Notes: generated by a model from the sequence alone, not told the origin. A DNA stretch of 64,000 bases from Flavobacterium resistens (GCF_900182645.1 NZ_FXTA01000007.1:62001-126000); one strand, 5' to 3'; shown: positions 47,210 through 56,064, numbered from the stretch's first letter. Numbers and translations are program-made.

Positions 47210-49915
47210 TTAATTAAACAATAACGGCGCAAACAGAAACAAATCATGTCTCCAAACTGGCCATGTGTGTCCTCCTGAATATTCGCTGTATTTGTATTTA
47301 ACTCCCATTTGGTCAAATTTGCTCAACATTATTTTGCAGTTTTCATAAGCAATGTCTTCCTTGCCTCCCATTGAAATCCAAAAATTCTTGATATTAGAAT
47401 TAATAACAGTGGCATTATTTTTCATAAATTCATATTGAGGTCCTGACAATGTATCATTATTGGCCCACCAACCCGAGCTGAATACACCTATACTTGAAAA
47501 CATATCTGAATTTTTAACCCCAGCGTACAATGTCTGCAGTCCTCCCATTGATAATCCGGCCAATGCTCTATTTTTAGCGTCTGTTGCTACTTTAAAATTA
47601 CTTTCTACAAAAGGAATTGCGCCCTCTTTTAATTCATTTTCAAATGCTTTCAATGCATTTTCATTGAAACCTGCAGTTCCCATATTTCCATCAAGCATGG
47701 CGATAATCATTGGCTTTGCTTTCCTTTCGGCTATTAAATTGTCTAAAATCAAATTCGCCTTGCCTTGAGTTGCCCATCCGGTTTGGTCTTCGCCTCCTCC
47801 ATGAAGCAGATATAAAACAGGATATTTTTCGATTGAATTTTCATAACCGGGTGGTGTATAAACATACATTTCACGCCAAGAATTAGTTGCTTTTGAAAAA
47901 TATTTTTTGATTCTGATATCACCATGGGGAACCATTTTTAATTCGTAAAAATCCCCTTCTTTATTTGGAATTTCAATACCGCTGGCCATGCGTCCCATAC
48001 CATAAAATGTTTCACTAGCAGGATCAGCTACAGCTACACCATCAATTAGCAAAGAATAATAATTAAATCCTTTATTAATTACTCCTGTTGTTGTAGTCCA
48101 TAGTCCGTCTGAATCTCTGGACATATCATACTTTTTGCCTAAATCAATTTGAACTTTTGACGCTTCTGGCGCTTTAATTTTAAAAACAACACGATTGTCT
48201 GGTAATAGTTGCGGATACTTAGCATTACGAATATTGGTCTGCGCCTGATCGCCTAAAATCGTATATGCTGCAAAATTGGATTGATCGACATATTTGAATA
48301 AAAACTGTGAAAACATATACAATCCATTTTTCCAAACTTTGAAATCATGCACACCCGGCTCTAAATAGTAAATGTGAGGCACATCATTTTTATACAAATA
48401 TTCGTGAGTGCGTTTACTGTTGCTAATTAACCAATCGTTATCACCGCACGAAATCCAAAGTAATTTTAATTTCTTTTTTGCTTCTTCAGGATTTGGGAGT
48501 AATTCTTCTGGCATTTTGGTATTTGGCGCAGCTGAAAATGCACCAACCCAAGCAAATTTATCCAAGTTCCCTAAGCCAAAATTCAAAGATTGTCCACCAC
48601 CCATAGACAAACCGGCAATTGCACGGTGTTCTCTGTCTTTATAAACAAGGTATTTTTTTTCAATAAACGGAATTAAATCACCCAATAAATCTTTTTCGAA
48701 GGTTGAAAAAGCCTTTACTTTATCTGGAGCCATGATATTTCCTGTAGCACTATCATCTTTCATTGCTCTTCCGTTTGGCATTACAACAATCATAGGTTCT
48801 AATTTTCCTTCTGCATAAAGATTGTCTAATATAATTTGCGGATTTCCTCCTTTCAACCATTCATTTTCATCACCGCCTATACCATGCAGGAGGTATAGTA
48901 CAGAGTACTTTTTCTTTTTATTAAATCCAGGCGGCGTATATACATTTACTTTTCTTACCGTTCCAACCGTTTTAGACTCATAACTGATTGTTTCTACTTT
49001 ACCCGTTGGAGCATTTGAATTTACCTGATCAAAACCAATTGGCGCGCTAACCCTGAAAAACTCTTTTCCATTGTACAATTTATAGCCTAATAGCGATAGC
49101 ATTTTTTCGCCGTAACGGTTACCTAAATCACGATAACCTGCTGCGTTAAAATGTAGAAAATCTGGTTCGGCTTTGCATCCGCTTGAAGAAATGACATACG
49201 AATTTAGTATTGTTTTAGGAAGTGTGGCTATGATTTTATTCATACTTCCGCATTTACCATTTTGATCTTCATTTACAGTTTCACCTGAAAGCAGTGGAAC
49301 TTTATTAGGATCCAGATTTAAATCTTTCATCAGGTTATCGTAAACGATTTTTACTTTCTTCGGCCAAAGTGTATCACCCGTATTTGATTCTCCTTGATGC
49401 AGTAAAATTCCTTTAATTACACCTTTTTTTTGAGCAATCTTAGCCATTTCAACCAATCTTTGATACGGATTGTCGTTGTATTGTTTTAGAATACCTTTCA
49501 TCCAATCTGGCGCAGTTGCAACATATTCTGATGTTTTATTTACATCAAAAAGTTCGATTTTACAGCCTCCAACAGCCACATTTATCACCCCAACTTTTAT
49601 ATTTTTTGGTAGATTGGCAATTAAAGTTCTTCCAAAATAATCTACTGGAGTCAGCCCAGTATTACATCGGCATAATGGAGGAACTGCCGTATACCAATTG
49701 CCTTTTGAACGCCCATTTTCTGGACAATCTACTGTTGCTAAAACTTGAAAACGATCATCAACTGCGGTGATATCCTGCGGTTCAATTTTAGCATAACCCT
49801 CCATATTTGATTGGCCAAAACTCAAATAAACATGAAAATTTGGATCTTGAGAATATCCTTTTTGTCCTATAAAAAAAAGAACAGCAAATGCAAAAAATCT
49901 AATTATTGATTTCAT
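47210..49915 (-). CDS. Triple-domain esterase: CE6, CE1 and second CE1
   Basis: A 901-residue multidomain carbohydrate esterase with signal peptide (about 1-22). Domain 1 (about 25-280) is CE6/SGNH-like acetyl esterase: nucleophile S36 in FGQSNMEG, D252 and H255 in DFLHFN, plus HQGESNTG. Domain 2 (about 300-545) is CE1: S437 in AGLSMGG and H523 in VHDFKVW. An E-set/Ig-like linker spans about 550-640. Domain 3 (about 655-901) is a second CE1: S789 in AGLSMGG and H883 in GGHTWPVW. All three active sites look complete. The protein should strip acetyl and feruloyl groups from xylan. It lies 80 nt after GH43 in the operon. CE6-CE1 fusions are known in Bacteroidota; a third esterase domain is less familiar to me. 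Confidence 0.92.
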   Translation of the reverse strand: MKSIIRFFAFAVLFFIGQKGYSQDPNFHVYLSFGQSNMEGYAKIEPQDITAVDDRFQVLATVDCPENGRSKGNWYTAVPPLCRCNTGLTPVDYFGRTLIANLPKNIKVGVINVAVGGCKIELFDVNKTSEYVATAPDWMKGILKQYNDNPYQRLVEMAKIAQKKGVIKGILLHQGESNTGDTLWPKKVKIVYDNLMKDLNLDPNKVPLLSGETVNEDQNGKCGSMNKIIATLPKTILNSYVISSSGCKAEPDFLHFNAAGYRDLGNRYGEKMLSLLGYKLYNGKEFFRVSAPIGFDQVNSNAPTGKVETISYESKTVGTVRKVNVYTPPGFNKKKKYSVLYLLHGIGGDENEWLKGGNPQIILDNLYAEGKLEPMIVVMPNGRAMKDDSATGNIMAPDKVKAFSTFEKDLLGDLIPFIEKKYLVYKDREHRAIAGLSMGGGQSLNFGLGNLDKFAWVGAFSAAPNTKMPEELLPNPEEAKKKLKLLWISCGDNDWLISNSKRTHEYLYKNDVPHIYYLEPGVHDFKVWKNGLYMFSQFLFKYVDQSNFAAYTILGDQAQTNIRNAKYPQLLPDNRVVFKIKAPEASKVQIDLGKKYDMSRDSDGLWTTTTGVINKGFNYYSLLIDGVAVADPASETFYGMGRMASGIEIPNKEGDFYELKMVPHGDIRIKKYFSKATNSWREMYVYTPPGYENSIEKYPVLYLLHGGGEDQTGWATQGKANLILDNLIAERKAKPMIIAMLDGNMGTAGFNENALKAFENELKEGAIPFVESNFKVATDAKNRALAGLSMGGLQTLYAGVKNSDMFSSIGVFSSGWWANNDTLSGPQYEFMKNNATVINSNIKNFWISMGGKEDIAYENCKIMLSKFDQMGVKYKYSEYSGGHTWPVWRHDLFLFAPLLFN

Positions 49916-49995
49916 TATATGGTGCTATTTTAATGTCAAAAATTATTGTTTAATTGTTGAATTAGAAAATTCAACTGTTTTTAAAATTTCTCTTT

Positions 49996-51729
49996 TTATT
50001 CTGCGTAAGCGTCATTTGTACTAGTAGCGTATAATCCTACCAATGCTCCTGTAAAACCTCCAGCGACATTTGTAGAAAGAATATCGCCAGAAACACTTCC
50101 TCCTAAATTTTCAAAATCAACACCGTTTAAAGCATAACTAAACTGGTAACTGTCGCCTGTTGCTTTTACCTGAAGACGTATGTTTTTATTGATCTCAATT
50201 TTAGCGCTTGCAATAACTTTTGATTCTCCCTTTTCTGTTCTTTCCAATATGATATAAGTGTCCTTGCCTTTTTTAGTTATGCCAAAAACATAATTGAAGC
50301 GCTCACTCTGCATACAAACAATTCCAGCCAAATCCTTTTCAGATGAAGGTTTATAATCTAAAGTTGATGTGAAAGAAAAATTATTGTGCTGCTGTCTATA
50401 AAAAAGTGTTGAAGTTGGTTTGACTTCTTTAATATTTACTGCAAAAGGCTTGATCTCGAGTCCGCTTTTTGTTACCGAAATAAAATTTTCACGAGGTCCT
50501 CTAAGTCCAATCCATCTGTAATCTAATTTTTCAGATGTAAAGTTTTCAGTAAACGTGAAATTTCCATTAGGAAAAAATCCGTCTTTTCCAGTTTTGTTTT
50601 CAATAACACCATTAGGCATTTTCATTTTTGGTTTGAGAGGAACTAGTCCGTTTTCAAAAACTGGAAAAACGCCAGACCAATCTACAGGCAACATAAAAGT
50701 TTCTCGTCCCATATTCACTCTATTTTTATCATTAGGACGAATACCAAGAAATACTCCATAATATTTATTGTCAGGACCTAATACTAAATCAGCATGTCCT
50801 GCCCAGTCCACTTTTTCAGGTCTATCTTGTGGAAAATACCTTTGTGTCAGAATCGGGTTGTTTGATGCTGGTTTAAAAGGACCTTTCGGACTGTCACTAA
50901 CAAAAACAACTTCGCTATGATTATCACCAGTTCCGCCTTCGGCACACATTAAATAATAACGACCGTCTTTTTTATATAAATGTGGTGCTTCAATCCAAAT
51001 TGGTTTTTTAGAAAGATCGACACCTCCGTCTACAATAATTTTATCTGAGCCTGGAATTACTTTATCATTTGCAAGGTCATACTCCCAAACTTTAATTACA
51101 CGATGACCTTCATACAATTCTTTTCCTTTGTCTGGTGCATCATTATGTACAATATATCCTTTTCCGTTATCATCAAAAAAAATACAAGGATCAATACCGT
51201 TAAAATCCAATTTAATAGGGCTTCCCCAACCTTTCATTGGATCTTTTGTTTTTACTATAATATTCCCCATTCCTCCCGTAAAGGCAGTTACAATCATATA
51301 AAAAGTATCATTATGAGGATTATAAGTTATACCCGGCGCATATACTCCTTGGCTAATTCCAGTATCGTGAGGATTAAATTCTGAAACCTTATTTAAAACC
51401 CCTCCTAAATCAGTCCAATTCACTAAATCTTTAGAATGAAAAATTGGCACTCCTGGAAACATGGCAAAAGAAGAGCAAACCATATAATAGTCATCTCCTT
51501 TTCTGGTAATAGCAGGATCAGGATAACATCCCTGCAAAATTGGAGTATAAAACTCGTCTGATTTTAAAGGATTATTTTTATAAATATCATCATTGCCTGT
51601 ATAAACAACATTTGAAAAGATTGGCATTTTACCAATTTGCGCTTTTACAAGGGAATCTTTAATTTTTATTTCATTAAATGAAAAAAGAAATAATAAGGAT
51701 AGCAGTAGAAATATTTTTTGGTGTTTCAT
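49996..51729 (-). CDS. GH43 beta-xylosidase/arabinofuranosidase with C-terminal beta-sandwich (subfamily 10-like)
   Basis: GH43 enzyme of 577 residues; signal peptide about 1-18, propeller domain to about 375 and a C-terminal laminin-G/ConA-like domain. Catalytic residues by position: D71 in CYPDPAIT (base), D180 in NGIDPCIFFDDNG and E247 in IWIEAPHLY (acid). The phrase CSSFAMFPGVPIFHSKDLVNW resembles subfamily 10 (xylosidase/arabinofuranosidase on xylan); subfamily is from memory. First gene of a four-gene operon, with a promoter and palindromic operator 80-125 nt upstream. Confidence 0.92.
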   Translation of the reverse strand: MKHQKIFLLLSLLFLFSFNEIKIKDSLVKAQIGKMPIFSNVVYTGNDDIYKNNPLKSDEFYTPILQGCYPDPAITRKGDDYYMVCSSFAMFPGVPIFHSKDLVNWTDLGGVLNKVSEFNPHDTGISQGVYAPGITYNPHNDTFYMIVTAFTGGMGNIIVKTKDPMKGWGSPIKLDFNGIDPCIFFDDNGKGYIVHNDAPDKGKELYEGHRVIKVWEYDLANDKVIPGSDKIIVDGGVDLSKKPIWIEAPHLYKKDGRYYLMCAEGGTGDNHSEVVFVSDSPKGPFKPASNNPILTQRYFPQDRPEKVDWAGHADLVLGPDNKYYGVFLGIRPNDKNRVNMGRETFMLPVDWSGVFPVFENGLVPLKPKMKMPNGVIENKTGKDGFFPNGNFTFTENFTSEKLDYRWIGLRGPRENFISVTKSGLEIKPFAVNIKEVKPTSTLFYRQQHNNFSFTSTLDYKPSSEKDLAGIVCMQSERFNYVFGITKKGKDTYIILERTEKGESKVIASAKIEINKNIRLQVKATGDSYQFSYALNGVDFENLGGSVSGDILSTNVAGGFTGALVGLYATSTNDAYAE

Positions 51730-51800
51730 TTTAATTAGTTCTTGTATTTTAACATCTCTTTGAAATGTGTGGTTATAAAATAATTGAATGCAAATAATTA

Positions 51801-51845
51801 ATAAGTGTACTTATTACAAATATAAAAAAACATTTGAAAAAACAA
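51801..51845 (-). promoter_or_regulatory. Promoter module of the GH43/esterase operon
   Basis: On the minus strand TTG (51845-51843), an 18-nt spacer and TATATTTG (51824-51817) match the -33/-7 pattern. Around the expected start, ATAAGTGTACTTAT (51801-51814) is a 6-bp inverted repeat with a 2-bp centre. The same module, with one change in this inverted repeat, precedes the GH97 operon at 14771-14815 at identical spacing. Confidence 0.72.
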
Positions 51846-51853
51846 CCGGTTGC
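51842..51853. promoter_or_regulatory. Palindromic operator, copy B (ACAACCGGTTGC)
   Basis: Ten-bp core palindrome CAACCGGTTG (51843-51852) with one mismatch in the outer pair relative to copies A and C. It overlaps the -33 box of the promoter of the GH43 operon, as does copy A for GH97. Confidence 0.65.
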
Positions 51854-52207
51854 TTGATAATATCTTTAACAAATAAGCAAAAAAATGTATAGTAAAAAAC
51901 AGTCTCTATAATAAAATTGACAAAATATTTGTTTTTTATCAATTTTATTCGATCTGAATTCCACAAAAATTGAAATTCTATTAATTATTTTTTAAAAAAT
52001 AGAGTAAAAAAATGAATGACTTTTTTTCTAATTTTTTTTAACAGAGAAAGAAAAATTGCATAAAAAAACATAAGATGTAGTACTATGTAATTTTCCTACT
52101 CTTCATTAAACAAATTAAAATCACATTCGGCCTCAACAAATAGCGTCCCTAGACTATCAGATAATTAAGTTTACTTTTCTTGATTACTTTGCTCGTTATA
52201 TTATTAA

Positions 52208-52246
52208 AATCTTATGCAGTATAATTTGATTAAACTGCATAAGATT
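52208..52246 (-). terminator. Terminator after lone GH43
   Basis: Perfect 13-bp inverted repeat (52208-52220 with 52234-52246), 14 nt past the stop of the GH43 gene, followed by T/A-rich sequence on the minus strand. Confidence 0.75.
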
Positions 52247-52260
52247 CTAACAAGCTACAT

Positions 52261-53295
52261 TTACTCCGTTGCTCTTCTTAAACCATATGGATCTATGGTA
52301 AGGATTTTTCCGTCATCTGTATAGTCGATTTTAGTTACTTTAATACTTCGCAAATGCGTCACTCCTTTTGACAAACTCGAATCATGATAAAACAAATACC
52401 ATTCGTCATTTACTTTACAAATCGAATGATGTGATGTCCATCCTATCACTGGATTAAGAATACGGCCTTGATAAGTAAAGGGGCCATAAGGATTGTCGCC
52501 TATTGCATAACAGATATAATGTGTATCTCCAGTCGAATATGAAAAATAATATTGACCATTGTATTTATGAACCCAAGAAGCTTCAAAGAAACGGCGATCA
52601 TTATCGCCAGCCTTCAGCGGTTCTCCATTCTCATCGAGAATTTTAATTTCCCTTGGTATTTCTGCAAATTCTAGCATGTCATCTGACAGCATTGCTACGA
52701 TGGGACCTAAAGCAGGTTCAGTATCAGATGGTTCTTGGTTATTGATATCATATTTATTATTTCTATATTTTTGAAGTTGTCCACCCCAAATACCTCCAAA
52801 ATAAATATAATGCTTAGCGTTATCATCCTCAAAAACAGCAGGGTCAATACTGTAACTTCCACTTATCGCCTCTTTTTGAGCTTCAAAAGGCCCTGTAGGC
52901 GAATTACTCACTGCAACGCCAATTTGAAAAATTCCATCTGCACGCTTTGCTGGGAAATACAAATAATACTTACCATTTTTACACGCCGCATCTGGAGCCC
53001 ACATTTGTTTTTCTGCCCATGCTACATCATCGACATGTAGTGCAACACCATGATCTACCGTTTCTGATTCTATAGAATCCATCGAAAACACATGATAATC
53101 TTTCATACCAAAATGATCACCATTATCATTAAAGGGAATCCCAGCTTCGATATCATGGGAAGGATAAATATATATTTTATTTTCAAATACATGCGCCGAG
53201 GGATCAGCTGTGTATATATGTGAAACTAGAGGCTTAGAAATTGCAGATTTGCTAATTTCTTCGAAATTTATTTTATCAATATTATCTTCAGGCAT
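52261..53295 (-). CDS. GH43 xylosidase/arabinofuranosidase without signal peptide (subfamily 1-like)
   Basis: GH43 enzyme of 344 residues consisting of a single propeller. Catalytic candidates: D31 in YTADPSAH, D151 in YSIDPAVFEDDN and E238 in FFEASWV. The first 25 residues are polar (MPEDNIDKINFEE), with no signal peptide, so the protein should stay in the cytoplasm. It would act on short xylo- or arabinoxylo-oligosaccharides brought in by the GPH symporter. The motif pattern resembles subfamily 1. It stands alone between terminators and has the palindromic operator 173 nt upstream of its start. No promoter -7 box was found at the expected spacing. Confidence 0.9.
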   Translation of the reverse strand: MPEDNIDKINFEEISKSAISKPLVSHIYTADPSAHVFENKIYIYPSHDIEAGIPFNDNGDHFGMKDYHVFSMDSIESETVDHGVALHVDDVAWAEKQMWAPDAACKNGKYYLYFPAKRADGIFQIGVAVSNSPTGPFEAQKEAISGSYSIDPAVFEDDNAKHYIYFGGIWGGQLQKYRNNKYDINNQEPSDTEPALGPIVAMLSDDMLEFAEIPREIKILDENGEPLKAGDNDRRFFEASWVHKYNGQYYFSYSTGDTHYICYAIGDNPYGPFTYQGRILNPVIGWTSHHSICKVNDEWYLFYHDSSLSKGVTHLRSIKVTKIDYTDDGKILTIDPYGLRRATE

Positions 53296-53882
53296 ACCTT
53301 GTTTGTTATTTAATTTATAATTAATTCTTTCTTTTCAGTGGCAACAAACGGCATAGCAAAACCCTATACTAAATCAAAGAATTAGTAAGCTTTGCTTTTA
53401 AACTTAGTTTAAACAATCTAAAGAGACCGTCAAACTATTAGAAAATAATGGAATATAAATAACAAACACAACCGGTTGTTCAAAGATATGAAAAAATAAT
53501 AAATAGCTGTTGATATTAAGAAATTAAAATTTTACGCAAAATCAGCACATTCGTTCGAAAATTAAACTAGAAGACTCTCCTTAAAAAATAAAAACTATTT
53601 TCAATCAAGTAATTTTCATAATTTTGTTTCAACCACTGAATTAATGTGTTCTTAAAAAGATATTATTACAGGTTAACAAAATTCCGCATTCACCTTGAAA
53701 AAAATAAGGTTTAGTTGTTTTTTTTTTGTTTAATCATATTCAGATTTGTACCTCTATTGTACCTCGGCATCTGTTAGATCCAGTAAATACTGGCTGTTAA
53801 TTTCTGCATCGGAAAATAGTGGTATTCGTACCATAAAATGGACAACAAAACACAAGATCTTTGGTGGTGAAAAACAAAAGCT
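53296..53882. other. Intergenic region with operator copy C and flank of the IS remnant
   Basis: The gap holds the palindrome at 53468-53479 upstream of the GH43 gene, then AT-rich sequence without clear genes. From about 53750 it probably becomes the left end of the degenerate IS3 element, though I could not define its terminal repeat. Short frames here look like noise. Confidence 0.4.
53468..53479. promoter_or_regulatory. Palindromic operator ACAACCGGTTGT (copy C)
   Basis: Perfect 12-bp palindrome identical to copy A, 173 nt upstream of the GH43 start. A TTG at 53471-53469 lies in the right place to be a -33 box, but no TAnnTTTG follows at 17-23 nt. Confidence 0.6.
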
Positions 53883-54274
53883 ATGCAGAAACCAAGGAAA
53901 TCCTACACGCCGGAATTCAAGCAGAAGGCGGTGAGCCAATCACAAACAATTCACCTCTTATTTTCCACTCTGATCGTGGCATCCAATATGCATGCAGGCA
54001 ATTTATCGATGAACTCAGCAATCACAAGTCAGTCACCAGAAGCTTGTCAGGAAAGGGAAACTGCTGGGACAATGCAGTAGCAGAAAGCTTCTTCAAGACA
54101 TTTAAAATAGAACTGACATACCAGAAACGCTTTCTCAACAAACAAGAAGCTGAATCTTCAATTTCTGAGTATATTGAAAAATTTTACAATATCGATAGAA
54201 GACATAAGCATTTGAACAATCTGAATATTTTTGAGTATCAAAAATTGAAAAGATTATCTTTAAAAAAGAATTAG
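53883..54274 (+). pseudogene. IS3-family transposase remnant with internal deletion (OrfA start fused to OrfB end)
   Basis: An OrfA-like start is read from 53883 (KPRKSYTPEFKQKAV, the typical beginning of IS3-family OrfA). Within about 60 nt the frame changes to the end of OrfB, readable from about 53945 to 54274: HSDRGIQYAC, then SGKGNCWDNAVAESFFKTFK, containing the last catalytic glutamate of the DDE domain. The middle of both ORFs, about 0.9-1 kb relative to a normal 1.2-1.3-kb element, is absent. The two parts are in different frames, as OrfA and OrfB are in intact elements, so one internal deletion explains the structure. Not functional alone. Confidence 0.8.
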
Positions 54275-54729
54275 ATTTGAAATATTGCGAATTCCAGTCC
54301 CAGATAACAACATTTAAGTCTGTTTTTAACATAAGCTATTTTTAAGGTGCAAAACGGATACAAGAAAAATAAAGTAGAGCTATGGTTGGTTAGGTCATCC
54401 ACTAAAATTTCCCTGTTGTTATTATTACGATTTGAGTCCAATCCAAACTATAAACGCGAGATTTTCAGATTTCACTGAAAATTTTGCGTTTAGTTTTACT
54501 TTTTGATTGATTTTGTTTTTGCAAAAACACATTAAGCAAATCCATGGATTGCTGTTTCACTTAAGCAAAAAACTGATTTATTTCTATTTTTGACAGGATT
54601 GAAAAAAGAAAAATTAGAAGTTGCAGAAAGAACTATATATAGAGCATCACGTTGTGTCTAATTGTAAAGTGAAGTATCACAATATAAGAATTTACTTTCC
54701 GTTTAAATTAAAAAACTTAATCAACAAAA
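54275..54729. other. Intergenic region between IS remnant and OmpA-family gene
   Basis: 455 bp with one notable hairpin (54445-54496). The part to about 54340 may be the right end of the IS remnant. No gene or clear promoter box is seen for the OmpA-family gene. Confidence 0.4.
54445..54496 (+). terminator. Imperfect long hairpin, terminator-like
   Basis: AAACTA-TAAACGC ... GCGTTTA-GTTT arms with an inner ATTTTCAG/CTGAAAAT pairing, interrupted by a few mismatches, followed by T-rich sequence on the plus strand. It follows no intact gene, so it may be a relic of one replaced by the IS remnant. Confidence 0.4.
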
Positions 54730-55884
54730 ATGACTAAATCGTTTAAATTAACTACAGTCTTTATGATTGTATCCTTAAAATTAATTTCTCAGAATTTAAT
54801 TTTAAATCCAAGTTTTGAAGAAACTCGATACACGCCTGATTCAATTAGTGCATTTAATGAAAATGTAAAATACTGGTCAACTCCTAATGATGGCACAACA
54901 GATTTATTTGATATTAATGCAAAAAATCTTATGATTTCAATTCCGAAAAATTACAATGGACACCAAACTGCTAAATTTGGTGAAAAATATGCCGGATGTT
55001 ACTTTTATGCTGAGAATAACTATAGAGAATACATACAAGGACTCCTAAAAAGTCCTTTAGAAAAAGACAAAGATTATAAAGTGTCATTTTATGTTTGTCT
55101 AGCAGAAAAATCCAAGTATGCACTAAGTGAAATAAGTTTTATTCTTTCAAATCCAAAATTAAACCTTCCAAGTTCAGATTATTTATCCGACAATTCGCTA
55201 TCAAAAATTTGGTTAAATAGCTCTTCTAAACACTCTATTGAAAATGAAAACTATTATACGGATTCAGATAATTGGACCTTAGTTTCAAAAGTAATTAAAG
55301 CAAAAGGGGGAGAAAACTATATTGTAATTGGAAATTTTAATAATGATTCAAAAACTAAAAAGAAAAAAATCAATAGCAACGCAACTCATAACAATTCATA
55401 CTACTTTATAGATATGGTTTCAATTGAGCCATTAAATAGGCTTGTTACTTTGATAAAACCCAATTCGGACAATATTGTTGAGATTAAAATAAATAAAGTT
55501 ATTGAGGAAGAAACTTTAGTACTTGAAAAGACGTATATTTTAGAAAACATCAACTTTAAATCAAATAGTATTGATTTAAATGAAGATACCATAGATGAAC
55601 TCGAAAGAATACTCATTTTTTTAAAGAAAAATAACAGTACTGAAATATTGATTTCTGGTCACACCGATGACGTTGGAAGTGATGAGTACAATCAAAGACT
55701 ATCTGATGATAGAGCCCAAGCAATAGCAGGTTATTTAAGTAATAAAGGTATAAGCTTAACTAGAATAAAAACGATTGGATACGGAAATAGTAAGCCAATA
55801 GAGTCAAATAAAACAGAAGAAGGTCGAAATAAAAATAGACGAGTAGAATTTAAAATAACTAAAAACAACAATGTCTATGAGTAA
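54730..55884 (+). CDS. OmpA-family outer-membrane protein with N-terminal carbohydrate-binding-like domain
   Basis: Secreted protein (384 residues) with signal peptide (about 1-20), an N-terminal jelly-roll-like domain (NLILNPSFEE, about 22-240, common in Bacteroidota surface proteins) and a C-terminal OmpA/MotB domain (about 265-380). The latter has the peptidoglycan-binding motif HTDDVGSDEYNQRLSDDRA and the closing NRRVEF. It anchors the envelope to peptidoglycan. It stands alone with no link to the neighbouring IS remnant or the RND operon that converges on it. Confidence 0.85.
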   Translation: MTKSFKLTTVFMIVSLKLISQNLILNPSFEETRYTPDSISAFNENVKYWSTPNDGTTDLFDINAKNLMISIPKNYNGHQTAKFGEKYAGCYFYAENNYREYIQGLLKSPLEKDKDYKVSFYVCLAEKSKYALSEISFILSNPKLNLPSSDYLSDNSLSKIWLNSSSKHSIENENYYTDSDNWTLVSKVIKAKGGENYIVIGNFNNDSKTKKKKINSNATHNNSYYFIDMVSIEPLNRLVTLIKPNSDNIVEIKINKVIEEETLVLEKTYILENINFKSNSIDLNEDTIDELERILIFLKKNNSTEILISGHTDDVGSDEYNQRLSDDRAQAIAGYLSNKGISLTRIKTIGYGNSKPIESNKTEEGRNKNRRVEFKITKNNNVYE

Positions 55885-55933
55885 TTCTTGTTATCATCTA
55901 CTTATAAAAATTCGATAAGATTTTCAGTTTAGG

Positions 55934-56064
55934 GTTCTGTCGCATCTGCCATATAAATTAGAGATAAATCACTTCCCTAAAAATTATGTGGTCAATTTAC
56001 AAAATGATTTGAACATACTTGCCTCTGGCTTAAGCATCTAGATATGTAACAGATGCGACAGAAC
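55934..56064. repeat. Small MITE-like element with 15-bp terminal inverted repeats
   Basis: GTTCTGTCGCATCTG at 55934-55948 and its exact complement at 56050-56064 enclose 101 bp without a gene. The element is 131 bp. The terminal sequence recalls the IS6-family end (GGTTCTGTTGCAAAG), which is a resemblance, not proof. No perfect target duplication is visible. It lies between the convergent ends of the OmpA-family and RND genes, where it could also help termination. Confidence 0.6.

Larger units (their letters stand above)
51730..52260 (-). other. Intergenic region upstream of the GH43 operon
   Basis: A 531-bp gap. The proximal third contains the promoter module (51801-51853). The distal end has the terminator of the next GH43 gene (52208-52246). 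The rest, about 51860-52200, is AT-rich with no feature I can support. Confidence 0.5.

Noticed and set aside
53746..53934. 62-codon frame upstream of the IS remnant
   Set aside because: No similarity to transposase OrfA or any family; it crosses the OrfA start in another frame.
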